This document shows, in pieces, positions 17,169-26,871 of a stretch of 64,000 bases of DNA. The stretch spans positions 1 to 64,000 of the forward strand of contig JAJZMX010000002.1 of assembly GCA_021848145.1 (NCBI GenBank), read 5' to 3'. The position numbers and the translations under genes are program-made. The notes beneath the pieces are model-generated. The model saw nothing but the letters and a program-made list of their open reading frames with translations, was not told the origin of the DNA and did not search any database. This DNA comes from a bacterium. Lineage in GTDB: Bacteria; Patescibacteriota; Saccharimonadia; Saccharimonadales; UBA4665. Numbering within the stretch: position 1 is the stretch's first letter; the number at the start of each line of letters is the position of its first letter.

Positions 17169-18944
17169 CTAACGTTTCATCATCACAAAAAATGCTTCAC
17201 TTGGTATGTCCACCTTGCCGAACCGCTTAAGACGTTTCTTTCCTTTTTTTTGCTTTTCTAATACTTTACGTTTACGGGTAACATCGCCTCCATATAAACC
17301 AACCGTAACATCTTTGCGGTAGGCGCTAATATCTTCACGGGCAACTATTTTGCCGCTAATGGCAGCCTGTAATGAAACCTTGAAGTTTTGTCGAGGAATA
17401 ATTTCCTTAAGCTTAGATAGTATAGACCTGCCTAGTGATTCAGCTTCGCTTCGGTGCACCATCACAGATAAAGCGTCGATCTTTTCTCCGGCAACCAAAA
17501 AATCTAATCTAACGAGATCATCTGTCCTATAGTCTGCTAGTTCGTAGTTAAAGGAGCCGAAGCCACTGGTCAAGCTCTTTAGTTGGTCGTAAAAATCCGT
17601 TAACAAATTTGCTAACGGAGCCTCAAAACTAATTAGTGCCTGTTCATCTACATAACTTAGGTTCGATTGTTTACCTCGCTTGGAAATAATAAGGCTAATG
17701 ACTGAGCCTACATACTCTTTTGGCAAAACCAATTCACCTTTTATCCACGGCTCCCTAATTTCTTTTATCAGGGTCGGGTCTGGCAAGTCAGAAGCGCTTT
17801 TAATATCCAGTTCATTGCCACTTGTTAAAACGACATGGTAATCGGTAGAAGGATTAGTTACGACCAAATCTAGTCCATATTCCCTCTCTAACCTTTCGCG
17901 TATTATGTCCAGATGCAGCAAGCCCAAGAATCCAATCCGGACACCAAAACCAAGTACTGGAGAGTTTTCGCTCGTATATTTTAGAGCCGAATCGTTAAGC
18001 GCCAGCTTGGACACAGCGTCCTTTAACGCTTGGTAATCTGCATTGCTCTCAGGGAAGAATCCCGCGTAAACAAATGGCAGCACTTCTTTGTATCCCGGAA
18101 GCGGATTACTCGCAATCTTATTGGAAAGAGTGACTGTGTCTCCCACCCGAGCTTCATTGGCTGTTTTTAAATTTGTAACTATATATCCAATTTCTCCTGA
18201 GCTTAACTGGTTAGTTGGTGTCATGTTGGGAGTTAGTGAGCCAACCTCTAAAGCTAAACCATCGGCTCTTGATGCCATCATCTGTATAGCATCTTGTTTG
18301 TTAAGCTTACCGTCAACAACCCTAACGTAGAGAATAACGCCACGGTAATCGTCAAAATAGCTATCAAAGATTAATGCACGGGTGGGGGATTCCAAATTAA
18401 CTTTAGGCGGAGGTATATTAAGTATTATTCTTTCAAGTAACTCATCAACTCCATCACCAGTTTTAGCGGATATGGATAGTATTTCATCTCTCCTGCACCC
18501 AAGAAGGCTAACGATTTCCAGTGCCGTTTTTTCAATGTCTGCAGCCGGAAGGTCAATCTTATTCATTACTGGAATCAGTTTTAGATCCGCTGCCATAGCC
18601 AAATATACATTAGCAAGAGTTTGGGCTTGGATACCCTGTGTAGCGTCAACCACAAGAAGTGCACCCTCACACGCCGCCAGACTACGCGATACTTCATAAC
18701 TAAAATCAACATGGCCAGGAGTATCAATAAGATTAAGTTCGTAGTCCCTATATTTCATCCTGACAGGTGCAAGTTTAATTGTTATGCCCTTTTCTCGCTC
18801 CAAGTCCATCTTGTCTAGTATTTGGGCTTTCATTTCCCTAGGATTTACAGTTCCAGTAAGCTCTAGCAAACGGTCCGCCAAAGTGGACTTGCCGTGGTCA
18901 ATATGGGCAATTATACAAAAATTACGAATTCGGTTTTCTTCCAT
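17169..18944 (-). CDS. lepA: Translation elongation factor 4 (LepA)
   Basis: 591 residues, full length. G1 'IAHIDHGKSTLADRLLELTG', G2 'EREKGITIK', G3 'DTPGHVDF', G4 'NKIDLP', then domain II, the EF-G-like domains and the LepA-specific C-terminal domain ending near 'AISGKIVAREDISAYRKDVT' and 'KKRLKRFGKVDIP'. It is a GTPase acting on ribosomes during initiation or back-translocation. It is co-transcribed with the guanylate-kinase-like gene. Confidence 0.97.
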   Translation of the reverse strand: MEENRIRNFCIIAHIDHGKSTLADRLLELTGTVNPREMKAQILDKMDLEREKGITIKLAPVRMKYRDYELNLIDTPGHVDFSYEVSRSLAACEGALLVVDATQGIQAQTLANVYLAMAADLKLIPVMNKIDLPAADIEKTALEIVSLLGCRRDEILSISAKTGDGVDELLERIILNIPPPKVNLESPTRALIFDSYFDDYRGVILYVRVVDGKLNKQDAIQMMASRADGLALEVGSLTPNMTPTNQLSSGEIGYIVTNLKTANEARVGDTVTLSNKIASNPLPGYKEVLPFVYAGFFPESNADYQALKDAVSKLALNDSALKYTSENSPVLGFGVRIGFLGLLHLDIIRERLEREYGLDLVVTNPSTDYHVVLTSGNELDIKSASDLPDPTLIKEIREPWIKGELVLPKEYVGSVISLIISKRGKQSNLSYVDEQALISFEAPLANLLTDFYDQLKSLTSGFGSFNYELADYRTDDLVRLDFLVAGEKIDALSVMVHRSEAESLGRSILSKLKEIIPRQNFKVSLQAAISGKIVAREDISAYRKDVTVGLYGGDVTRKRKVLEKQKKGKKRLKRFGKVDIPSEAFFVMMKR

Positions 18945-18968
18945 TGAATCTCTTCAGAACCTTTTGGC

Positions 18969-20558
18969 CTAAGTAAAATCTATCTTAACTGGCCGTAGAG
19001 CAATTCTACGAATGAAGCTTACAATCGGCCTTGCCTCTTCCAAGTCAAACAGCAGAGACACAATAAAGTGTACTGCCAAAGTCACAATAGTAATAATAAA
19101 TAGTTTACCCCCTAGAGTAACAAAGCCCCTGTCTAAAAGACCTAGAGGCATTAAAGTAACCATAATAAAACCAGCTAGGACGGTAAAACCCGTGACTGAT
19201 GCTATTTTAATCACCCCACCCCAAAATTTAGGATCAAGCAACTTACGGTCACGCCAAACCATAATAAAGCCAAGAATAAAGATCTCGGTAGCCGCCACAA
19301 TCGACTGAGCTATCGCCAGTCCGGATACGCCAAACACAGATGGCTTGGCTAAGGTTATTGCTAAATATACGTTGAGACCGATAGTAAAAATCGACATATA
19401 CATTGGAGTCCGTGTATCTTTTTTTGAATAGTACCACCTGGATATAAGGGCATAGAGAATGCGGAAAAAAATTGCAGCCGCTAAAAATCCAAATATAACA
19501 GCAATTTTATCGTTTCCCTTGGAGAATATGATCCTGGCTAAATAGCCACGACAAAAATAACTAATGACAACTACTGGTGCGGCTACCCAGATCATTACCC
19601 TAAGAACGCTCAGGAAGTCTTTTCGGAAAAGGTCTGGTCTACCCTGGCTGATACGAGCATTAAGTTTAGGAAAAGCAGCTGTCGCAATCGTCGTGCCAAT
19701 TAGAAGAATTGGTGCTGTGCTCAATGTATAAGCATAGTTGTAGTAAGAGATGTTTCCGCTGCCGAGACCACTAGCTATGTGGGTTTCGACAATATCCTCA
19801 ATCTGATCCATGCCCTGGTCTAGAGATCTAGGAGGCAAGTTCTTCAGTACGGTCCTGAGGTGAGTATTCTTCCAATCAATGACTGGCTTCCATGAAAAAT
19901 TCAACTTCCTAAGTCCGGCTAGAACTACTATTAGCTGCAGAACCGCTCCCCCTAAGGCACCGAAGCCAAGTCCGACAATACCTATGTTATGTCGAAAAAC
20001 AAAAATACTTGTAATGATTGTTAAGTTGTAAACGATTGGAGCAATAGCAAAGAAGAGCCACCTGCCTAAGGTTTGCTGTACGCTAGTTAATACACCCGAG
20101 ACCGTAAATAATAGTGGGTTAAATGCCAGTAGCCGCATAATGTCCGCTGCTCTATTAAGCTGAGGTGCAGACAGACCCGGAGCGACAATATCATGCACCA
20201 GAGGCTTTGCAAAAATCAGAATTACAATGCCTACGACAAACATCACTACCATAAGAAGATTCAAAAAGCTAGTTGTTAGCTCCCACACCGCTTTGCGCCC
20301 GTTATTGTGGAGATAATCGGACAGTACAGGCATAAATGCCACCCCCAATGCACCAGCTGCAATCGTATAGAAAAACAGGTCAGGAATAGTAAAGGCAGCG
20401 AAGTAAGCGTCGGTACTGCCTGCGCCAGTAATTGGAAAATTGGCACTAACTAACTTGGTTCTTAGGAAACCAAGAATCTGACCGACGATTGAAGTCGCTA
20501 TGAGCAAGGTTGCGACATTAAAAATTGTCGACTTTTTCTTATGCTTGGTTGATTCCAT
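18969..20558 (-). CDS. murJ: Lipid II flippase MurJ
   Basis: 529 residues with about 14 membrane segments of the MviN/MurJ family; N-terminal 'GQILGFLRTKLVSANFPITGAGSTDAYFAAFTIPDLF' motif is diagnostic, and 'PKLNARISQGRPDLFRKD' matches the middle loop. It flips lipid-linked peptidoglycan precursor to the outer face of the membrane, consistent with MurC elsewhere in the window. Confidence 0.95.
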   Translation of the reverse strand: MESTKHKKKSTIFNVATLLIATSIVGQILGFLRTKLVSANFPITGAGSTDAYFAAFTIPDLFFYTIAAGALGVAFMPVLSDYLHNNGRKAVWELTTSFLNLLMVVMFVVGIVILIFAKPLVHDIVAPGLSAPQLNRAADIMRLLAFNPLLFTVSGVLTSVQQTLGRWLFFAIAPIVYNLTIITSIFVFRHNIGIVGLGFGALGGAVLQLIVVLAGLRKLNFSWKPVIDWKNTHLRTVLKNLPPRSLDQGMDQIEDIVETHIASGLGSGNISYYNYAYTLSTAPILLIGTTIATAAFPKLNARISQGRPDLFRKDFLSVLRVMIWVAAPVVVISYFCRGYLARIIFSKGNDKIAVIFGFLAAAIFFRILYALISRWYYSKKDTRTPMYMSIFTIGLNVYLAITLAKPSVFGVSGLAIAQSIVAATEIFILGFIMVWRDRKLLDPKFWGGVIKIASVTGFTVLAGFIMVTLMPLGLLDRGFVTLGGKLFIITIVTLAVHFIVSLLFDLEEARPIVSFIRRIALRPVKIDFT

Positions 20559-20598
20559 TTAACAGGGCACTCTGCGTTAGGGAAATATTCTTACTGAA

Positions 20599-20627
20599 AG
20601 TATAGCTCAGCTATAGTGGGTACTCAA
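20599..20627 (-). promoter_or_regulatory. Promoter of murJ
   Basis: On the minus strand TTGAGT (20627-20622), 17 bases, TATACT (20604-20599). It predicts a leader of about 34 bases before the murJ ATG at 20558. Confidence 0.65.
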
Positions 20628-20646
20628 AGGATCTTTTGAAGTAATT

Positions 20647-22512
20647 TTAATACAGTGCTGCGGCTTTAGGCATATGCGCGCCACTCAGTACTTCAGCTAC
20701 TTCATCCGCTTCTACAGTTTCTTTTGTTAGCAAGCGGTCTTTTAAGGCTTCAAGCTTATCACGGTTGGCTTTAATTACTAGCCTTGCACGATTTGCGGCC
20801 TCGGTTATTAGAGCTTCAACTTCTTGGTCAATAACCTTAGCTGTGTCGTCGGAATATTCACGCTCATGCACAAGTTTATCCAGCATCATGCCATCATCAA
20901 CCTTGAACACTTGATCACGTAACTGCTTACCCATACCTTGATTAATAACCATGTCACGTGCAATCTCTGCTGTGTGCTGTAGGTCGCTACCCGCACCGGT
21001 AGTGATATGGTCAGGTCCAAGTACAACTTCTTCGGCAATACGACCCCCCATGCCCCTAGCCAACATGTCCTTAAACTGGACAAGTGATACATATACCCGA
21101 TCTTCAGGAGGAATAAACCAAGTTACACCCCCAGTACCTCCACGCGGAATAATGGTAACCTTGTGGACTGGATCGCTATCCGGTAGAACGTGCCCAACCA
21201 GAGCATGACCAGCTTCATGATAAGCAGTTGTAATTTTGTCAGCCTCTGTCATTACCTTGCTCTTGCGCTCCGGCCCAATGGCTACCCTTTCAAAAGCTTC
21301 AGTAACATCTTTCTGATTAATAGTATGGCTGTTGTTTCTTGCAGCTATAATGGCTGCTTCATTAGCAATATTTGCAAGGTCAGCACCAGAACTGCCAGCG
21401 CTTTTTGCAGCTAATGCATCTAAATCTACATCTTTTGCTAAAGGCTTCTTAGTGAAGTGAACTTTCAATATAGACTCACGTTCCTTTCTGTCTGGTAAAC
21501 CAATATTTACACGCCTATCAAAACGTCCAGGCCTAAGCAGAGCCGGATCTAATACGTCGGCACGGTTGGTAGCTGCAAGTACAATTACGTTCTGCCCTTG
21601 TTCAAAGCCATCCATCTCTACCAATATCTGGTTTAGGGTTTGTTCCCGCTCATCGTGACCCCCACCCATTCCTGAACCACGCCTACGGCCCACAGCATCA
21701 ATTTCATCTATAAAGATTATGCAAGGCGAATTCTTTTTAGCTTTAGAGAACAGATCACGCACCCTACTGGCTCCTACGCCGACAAACATTTCAACAAACT
21801 CAGATCCAGAGATGCTGAAAAAGGGTACATTTGCCTCACCTGCAACCGCCCTCGCTAACATAGTTTTACCCGTTCCGGGAGGACCTACGAGTAAGACTCC
21901 CTTGGGTATTCTTGCGCCCAAGCTAGCAAACTTCTTGGGATATTTTAAGAATTCTACTACTTCAGATAAATCTTGCTTAGCTTCAGCAGACCCCGCAATA
22001 TCCGCAAATGTTGCCTTATCTTTTTCGTTACCATACAGCCTAGCCCGGCTCTTTCCGAAGCTTAATGCCTGGTTTCCCTGGCCTTGTGCACTCCTAAGCA
22101 TAAAGAAAAGTACTCCGGCAATAATCAGTACGGGTATAACTGACTCACCGATGGTTATCCAAGCTGAGGTTGAGCTAGTTTGAGGCTTATAAGAAACAGT
22201 AACTTTACTGTAGTCAATGCCTTGAGATTTCAAGCTTGCATTAGGATCTGTATAGCTTTTAAGAGTCGGACTGGATTTACTCTTAGGCGTAATCTCTAAC
22301 TCATTACCATTGACTGTAATTGACTTATAATCACCTGCGTTGGCCTGTGATACTGCTTCAGTTAGAGGTATTGTCTTAAGGTTTGAGGGCTGGTTATACG
22401 CACTGAATATGATCAAACCCAAAAGCACCAATATAACCACAAACCCTATATTCTTCATATTACGGCGGTTATTGTTATTATTACGATTCGGTCTAATTGG
22501 TTTCTTCTCCAT
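20647..22512 (-). CDS. ftsH: ATP-dependent zinc metalloprotease FtsH
   Basis: 621 residues. Two membrane helices at about 21-40 and 116-138 bracket an extracytoplasmic domain. The AAA+ module has '[18 protein letters not shown]' (Walker A), '[16 protein letters not shown]' (Walker B) and '[19 protein letters not shown]' (second region of homology). The zinc site is '[13 protein letters not shown]'. It degrades membrane and regulatory proteins. The N-terminus before the first helix is Asn-rich. A TATAAT lies upstream of the ATG. Confidence 0.97.
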   Translation of the reverse strand: MEKKPIRPNRNNNNNRRNMKNIGFVVILVLLGLIIFSAYNQPSNLKTIPLTEAVSQANAGDYKSITVNGNELEITPKSKSSPTLKSYTDPNASLKSQGIDYSKVTVSYKPQTSSTSAWITIGESVIPVLIIAGVLFFMLRSAQGQGNQALSFGKSRARLYGNEKDKATFADIAGSAEAKQDLSEVVEFLKYPKKFASLGARIPKGVLLVGPPGTGKTMLARAVAGEANVPFFSISGSEFVEMFVGVGASRVRDLFSKAKKNSPCIIFIDEIDAVGRRRGSGMGGGHDEREQTLNQILVEMDGFEQGQNVIVLAATNRADVLDPALLRPGRFDRRVNIGLPDRKERESILKVHFTKKPLAKDVDLDALAAKSAGSSGADLANIANEAAIIAARNNSHTINQKDVTEAFERVAIGPERKSKVMTEADKITTAYHEAGHALVGHVLPDSDPVHKVTIIPRGGTGGVTWFIPPEDRVYVSLVQFKDMLARGMGGRIAEEVVLGPDHITTGAGSDLQHTAEIARDMVINQGMGKQLRDQVFKVDDGMMLDKLVHEREYSDDTAKVIDQEVEALITEAANRARLVIKANRDKLEALKDRLLTKETVEADEVAEVLSGAHMPKAAALY

Positions 22513-22550
22513 AGCTATTCCTAATTATATACTGCCTTTAACACTTTTTA

Positions 22551-23438
22551 CTAGCGCTCAACGCCAACGAGTGCCAAATATTCTTTTTCAACCCTTATTT
22601 GGTTACCATCAAAGACATCAAGTTTGGTCCCTGGCCGCTTAGTTTTGGAGGCTAGAGTCAATCGCTCAATAGTCATACGATCAAAGTTAAACAGATTATT
22701 CTGCCTTAGCCAAGAGGCAATTAATTCTTCACTTTCTACAAATGACAAATTACTCAAAATTCGTCTCCTTAATTTCCTGCTGTCGCCCTCTAAAAGTCCG
22801 TTCATTATCTGGTCAATCTGCTGGTTAATTACCGTTTGATCATCCATTAAAGCAATAAGCCTATCTCTGGTCCCCTTATCAAGCTTAGTTAAAACGTTAT
22901 GTCGAATATAGTTTCGTAAGTACTTATCACTGCTATTGGTGCTGTCCTCACGCCATTTTAGACCATAGATCCTTGCATATTCCTTAAGGTCATCCTTACT
23001 ATACTTTAATAGTGGTCGTTTAATGTATTCTGATTCCTGAATGGAGGCCAAACCACGTCGTCCGGTGCCCCGAATAATGTTGATAAACATTGTTTCTAAA
23101 CGATCATCTAAATGGTGTGCTGTAATGATAGAAGACGCCCCCTGAGCTTTCATTGTGTCAAACAGGAAGGCATACCTTGCTTGCCTAGCTTTTTCCTCGC
23201 TTGCGTTAGCGCCCAGGCTTTCTAAGCCGACAACTAAAGGCAGTTTATATTTTTTCGATAGACTCCTTACAAAAGCTACATCAAGGTGGCTATCATTTCT
23301 AATTCCGTGGTTGAAGTGGGAAATAATAAGCTTATGTCTCCCCTCCTTGGCTAATAAATCAAGTAAGCAGACTGAGTCAATGCCACCACTAACTGCTACT
23401 ACATAGGTACCTGGTTTTGTTGGTAAGCTAAGCTCCAT
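22551..23438 (-). CDS. tilS: tRNA(Ile)-lysidine synthase TilS (short form)
   Basis: 295 residues: the N-type ATP-pyrophosphatase domain with 'VVAVSGGIDSVCLLDLL' (PP-loop), 'ISHFNHGIRNDSHLDVAFV', 'ASEEKARQARYAF' and 'TAHHLDDRLETMF'. The C-terminal TilS_C domain of longer forms is missing or reduced. It converts C34 of the CAU tRNA(Ile) to lysidine so it reads AUA; a tRNA resembling that substrate is at 34807-34882. Confidence 0.92.
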   Translation of the reverse strand: MELSLPTKPGTYVVAVSGGIDSVCLLDLLAKEGRHKLIISHFNHGIRNDSHLDVAFVRSLSKKYKLPLVVGLESLGANASEEKARQARYAFLFDTMKAQGASSIITAHHLDDRLETMFINIIRGTGRRGLASIQESEYIKRPLLKYSKDDLKEYARIYGLKWREDSTNSSDKYLRNYIRHNVLTKLDKGTRDRLIALMDDQTVINQQIDQIMNGLLEGDSRKLRRRILSNLSFVESEELIASWLRQNNLFNFDRMTIERLTLASKTKRPGTKLDVFDGNQIRVEKEYLALVGVER

Positions 23439-23469
23439 AACGTATCATTTTATAAGGAGAATGATCGTA

Positions 23470-23982
23470 ATGAAACACTTGTATTTTATGCGACACGGCA
23501 TAAGTGAAATGAATCAGAGAGGACTGTTTTCAGGCCGAAGCGACACACCACTTACTAAAGAGGGCATTGATCAGTGTAAAAAAGCAGCTGCTGATTTAGA
23601 GGGTGTCGTAGTTGATCTTATTGTTAGCTCACCAATGAAGCGTACATATGACTCCGCTCGGGTTATTGCCGATGAGATAGGTTATCCTGAAAACAAGATA
23701 ATTTTAAGCGACTTATTTATGGAACGTGAACTAGGAGAGCTTGAGGGAACTGACTACAGAAAAGGCTTAAACCTTAAAAAATATGAGGGAGTCGAGCAAA
23801 ACGAGAATTTACTAGCAAGAGCTAAAATCGGCCTTGAATATCTTAACGGATTAGACGCCGACACAATAGTATTGGTTAGCCACAGCGCTATTGGACGTGC
23901 CCTAAAGTCGGTTATTGACCCTAAACAAAAACTACACAGAGTTAGTAGTTTTAAAAACGCTGAATTAGTCAAACTAATATAA
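23470..23982 (+). CDS. Histidine phosphatase family protein
   Basis: 170 residues. 'YFMRHGISEMNQRGLFSGRSDTPLT' contains the phosphorylated His in RHG and the following Arg; 'SPMKRTYDSARVIADEI', 'MERELGELEG' and 'VLVSHSAIGRAL' with the second His complete the phosphoglycerate-mutase-like active site. It is likely a small-molecule or sugar-phosphate phosphatase; the substrate is unknown. ATG 23470 has AAGGAG at a spacing of ten; the ATG at 23461 is too close to it. Confidence 0.88.
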   Translation: MKHLYFMRHGISEMNQRGLFSGRSDTPLTKEGIDQCKKAAADLEGVVVDLIVSSPMKRTYDSARVIADEIGYPENKIILSDLFMERELGELEGTDYRKGLNLKKYEGVEQNENLLARAKIGLEYLNGLDADTIVLVSHSAIGRALKSVIDPKQKLHRVSSFKNAELVKLI

Positions 23983-24002
23983 GGTATAATGTCCCTGTTA
24001 AT

Positions 24003-24079
24003 GGCGGCGTAGCTCAGCTGGTTAGAGCACAGGACTCATAAGCCTGGGGTCGGTGGTTCAAGTCCACTCGCCGCTACCA
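24003..24079 (+). tRNA. tRNA-Met (CAU), elongator type
   Basis: A 77-base cloverleaf with encoded CCA: acceptor GGCGGCG pairs with CGCCGCT (G1-U72 wobble), D-arm AGCTCAGCTGGTTAGAGC, anticodon loop CTCATAA (CAU), variable GGGGTC, T-arm GTGGTTCAAGTCCAC. A TATAAT at 23985-23990 provides the promoter. The anticodon stem has an A31-G39 apposition next to the loop. The GGGGTC variable region resembles elongator tRNA-Met. A decayed recombinase gene reads into its 3' end on the other strand. Confidence 0.92.
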
Positions 24080-24500
24080 TACTTGGATTTTTGGCATTTT
24101 GTTTCACAATATCTTCAATTAACAGATACGATTTACTTAAAACGGGTGGTTCGAATCCAGAATCGAAGTCATAAACCAATCCTTCAGGGAACAATACGTC
24201 TTGTATACGTTTCTTAGACTCTAAACTTGCAATATTCCAAAATGCTGCGGGGTCGGACATGAATAACATACCACCATCGACTATTTCTTCCTTTTGGTCA
24301 ACGTAAGTATCAGCGTCTAGTTGTTTGAGCTTAAACTGGGCTATCTATTCTTCTATCTGGGCAATCTTCTTGTCTTTAGTTTCTTAGTCTATCTTTTAGT
24401 CTAAAAAGTAATCAATAACTTTATATTTACGCTCAGTTAGAGCGTCTAGTTGGTCATTTATTATCAATGAACGGATTCTTGTCTACGCTACACTCCAACA
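24041..24500 (-). pseudogene. C-terminal remnant of a large serine recombinase
   Basis: On the minus strand a continuous frame is broken by in-frame TAA/TAG codons (three within about 24336-24410). Readable parts include 'NDQLDALTERKYKVIDYFL', 'IAQFKLKQLDADTYVDQKEE', 'MSDPAAFWNIASLESKKR' and 'LFPEGLVYD', the last two typical of the C-terminal end of phage-type serine recombinases. The frame then runs antisense through the tRNA-Met 3' half, giving 'VAASGLEPPTPGL', as expected if the attachment site lies in the tRNA. The catalytic N-terminus is lost. Confidence 0.7.
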
Positions 24501-24524
24501 GTAGATACTAAACATAACAGTTAA

Positions 24525-24553
24525 TTGACGTATAGCCAATAGTATGCTAGTAT
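24525..24553 (+). promoter_or_regulatory. Promoter of the FHA gene
   Basis: TTGACG (24525-24530), a 17-base spacer and TAGTAT (24548-24553). The predicted start of transcription is about 22 bases before ATG 24582. The ATG at 24552 overlaps the -10, so it cannot be used on this transcript. Confidence 0.55.
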
Positions 24554-24581
24554 GTTTATTGTATTAAATAAAAATAAACAT

Positions 24582-25145
24582 ATGTCAGAATCATTCCCTC
24601 AAACATCAGCTGAAACCTCTACTCCGGTAACGGAAAGATTGTTACATGGTGAAGCTGTCCAGATACCTAGTGGTCAAGTATTGCGTGACCTTGAAGCCAC
24701 TCGCGCTCAAGGTTTTAATGGTGCTACTGTTACAGAACTAGTATTACCTTCTCCGGTAGCTCCCGGATCGGACGTAGATAGGAGAGTAGCTCTTATTGAT
24801 TTTGGTGAAGAAGCCGAAACCACAGGTAAAGCAGTACTTTACTACCCTGATACGCAAAAAGAGTTAACTGCTCTAGGGGTAACTCGTACTAGGTATGGAT
24901 TGGTTACATTAAATTATCACCCAGAAGACCGATTGGCAGGAATTGTACCCCTGCGCCCTGGCAGGAGCGAAACTATTGGTAGAGATAAAGATAATAGAAA
25001 TAACTACCTTCTCGGTTTGTTAGACGGAGAAAACCAAGACTTGTCTAGAACACAAGCTACTATATCTTTGGATGAATCAGGTGCAATAACTATCGAAGAC
25101 CATTCAACCAATGGTACTAAAGTAGTTTTGCCAGCAGAACAATAG
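24582..25145 (+). CDS. FHA-domain protein
   Basis: 187 residues from ATG 24582. The C-terminal half is a forkhead-associated domain: 'RPGRSETIGRDKDNRNNYL' supplies the conserved Gly-Arg, 'LSRTQATISLDESGAITIED' the Ser-Arg and strand, and 'HSTNGTKVVLP' the Thr-Asn-Gly loop. FHA domains bind phosphothreonine peptides. No Ser/Thr kinase is in the window. The N-terminal half has no recognised motif. No Shine-Dalgarno; the leader is A-rich. Confidence 0.85.
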   Translation: MSESFPQTSAETSTPVTERLLHGEAVQIPSGQVLRDLEATRAQGFNGATVTELVLPSPVAPGSDVDRRVALIDFGEEAETTGKAVLYYPDTQKELTALGVTRTRYGLVTLNYHPEDRLAGIVPLRPGRSETIGRDKDNRNNYLLGLLDGENQDLSRTQATISLDESGAITIEDHSTNGTKVVLPAEQ

Positions 25146-25323
25146 TTTTAGAATCAATAAAGCAAATTCAAGGTTGTGTAGAGCTGTAACCTAAAAAATC
25201 AGCTTTAGTAAGCAACTTGCCTATTAGCTTGTATTTCAGTTACTAACTTCCAGTAACCTATTAACTCCTGCTTGATTTGTGTCCAATGCGTCCAACTCAC
25301 GCCTACCAAGTTTAACTAACCCT

Positions 25324-25348
25324 ACCCGGCTTAAGCCGGTTGTTTTAT
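25324..25348 (+). terminator. Intrinsic terminator after the FHA gene
   Basis: The 14-bp palindrome CCGGCTTAAGCCGG (25326-25339) is followed on the plus strand by TTGTTTTATTG. It lies in a 200-base gap that otherwise shows nothing, and its T-tract overlaps the last codons of the convergent gene. Confidence 0.65.
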
Positions 25349-26205
25349 TGTTGTCCTGTTGTTGCGTCAGGAGGAGACACTATATTATTGCTACTTGGCT
25401 GGTTATTGGGATCTTGCTGTGCGGGAGCATTTTGGGGTTGTGGCACTTGCGAAGGAGATTGTTGTGCAGGAATTTGCATACTTTCTGGGGTAACCGGAGT
25501 CTGCGCCATTGTCTCGACTTGAGCAGATGTCTGCATCGTCATTGGCTCAGCTGGCTGTGGTGCTGGGTTAGAAGTTATTGGCTGCATAGGTGCTGGCGGT
25601 GGAGTCTGAGGAAATTGACCCATAGGCGCTACTGGATCCTGGCCAGATGGTCCTATAGGCTGCGCTCCAGTGCTAGGGCCAGCTTCTAGCGTATCGTTAA
25701 TGGCATCTTGAACTAAAGCAACCCCTATAAAATGTAGCAACCATAGCAATAAGAACGATACTGCCGTGCCCATCTTTCCCTTGGTGTATTCGTTAATGGA
25801 TTTTGAATACTTGAAGAACCAATACGGCACTACGGTTAGGAATAGTAAATAGGCTATGATAGTTATGACAAAACCTGCAACTCCCAATCCTGATAAGGAA
25901 GAATTGCCATTTGATACGCTAGATCCTGACGCATACGTCGGCGTATTGTTAAAGGAGTTATTGTTAAAACTGTAGCTGCCAGCAGTATAAGAACTTGTTG
26001 CAGGCAAAGACCTTGTGCCTACTATCATTAATATGAGTCCGGCTCCTAAAACAATAAATGGAATTATGATTAGCCATATCGTAGGTACGTGCTTGGTGGT
26101 TTCTTTATTTAGATCTGCTCTGGTTTTTACTAACCAATAGAGATCATAAATACCTAAAGTTACTATGCTTAGCAAAAAGACTTTAATTGGACTGCGTATT
26201 TTCAT
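25345..26205 (-). CDS. DUF4234-like membrane protein with Pro/Gln-rich tail
   Basis: 286 residues. The N-terminal 'PIKVFLLSIVTLGIYDLYWLVKTRADLN' matches the DUF4234 opening (a helix followed by Y-x-x-Y-W). Three further hydrophobic segments follow at about 45-65, 105-128 and 145-170. Residues about 190-286 are a low-complexity tail rich in Pro, Gln, Met and Ala, probably cytoplasmic and disordered. Function unknown. Confidence 0.75.
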   Translation of the reverse strand: MKIRSPIKVFLLSIVTLGIYDLYWLVKTRADLNKETTKHVPTIWLIIIPFIVLGAGLILMIVGTRSLPATSSYTAGSYSFNNNSFNNTPTYASGSSVSNGNSSLSGLGVAGFVITIIAYLLFLTVVPYWFFKYSKSINEYTKGKMGTAVSFLLLWLLHFIGVALVQDAINDTLEAGPSTGAQPIGPSGQDPVAPMGQFPQTPPPAPMQPITSNPAPQPAEPMTMQTSAQVETMAQTPVTPESMQIPAQQSPSQVPQPQNAPAQQDPNNQPSSNNIVSPPDATTGQQ

Positions 26206-26270
26206 TTTTTTCTTTATTTATATTGATATTCTTTGCTTAATTATATTTAAAATAACACGAAAAACAACGC

Positions 26271-26825
26271 TTATGCTTTTTTGAACGCCTGGCTAGATAA
26301 TAAAAAAGCCAGGGCTTGAATAACAGCCATAGCAATAAAAAGGCCTTTAAAACTATAAAGACTAATTATTGTTCCTCCAATAAAGGCGCCAATTGAAGCA
26401 GCGAGCATATTGCCGCTATCCATCCAAGACCATTCTTCGCTCTCCCTGCCCTTGTTTTCATTTCTGGCAAACAAAGTCTTAATTGATGGGAAGGTAACAC
26501 CTGACCCTACAGCAGCAAGAAGCAGTACTAAAAGCAAAGACTCAGGATTATGAACAAACAAGAATAATAGGTCGCTAGCTACATAAATTAGCATTCCCAA
26601 TTTAATAAAACCTTCCTTTTTCTTCTTGTTTTCAAACTTACCAAATACTAGTATAAAAAAAGCCGAAGCAAGAGTGTATGTACCCCATATGAAACCTATG
26701 GACTTTGGAGTCATATTTAAGCTCTTGCCAAACAAGGCATACAAAGGCGAGAAAACATAGAAACTTACTTGGCTTAATAGATATATGCCAAGTAAAAACT
26801 TCAAGCGTGATTTTATTTTTTTCAT
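26271..26825 (-). CDS. Half-length MFS-type transporter
   Basis: 184 residues with six hydrophobic segments. 'FGKFENKKKKEGFIKLG' is the loop between the second and third helices, equivalent to the MFS A-motif. The usual family length is about 400 with twelve helices, so this is one half. The stop is clean and the neighbour 3' does not contain the other half; it could dimerise or be a reduced form. TATAAT lies 19 bases upstream of the ATG. Confidence 0.7.
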   Translation of the reverse strand: MKKIKSRLKFLLGIYLLSQVSFYVFSPLYALFGKSLNMTPKSIGFIWGTYTLASAFFILVFGKFENKKKKEGFIKLGMLIYVASDLLFLFVHNPESLLLVLLLAAVGSGVTFPSIKTLFARNENKGRESEEWSWMDSGNMLAASIGAFIGGTIISLYSFKGLFIAMAVIQALAFLLSSQAFKKA

Positions 26826-26871
26826 TTTTAACTAACTCTTGGCTATTATAAGATAAGAAGAGTATTTTTGG

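Noticed and set aside
24036-24269. A 77-codon frame on the minus strand as an independent gene
   Set aside because: Its downstream part is antisense tRNA and its upstream part continues, in the same frame through stop codons, into a recombinase remnant; annotated as pseudogene instead.
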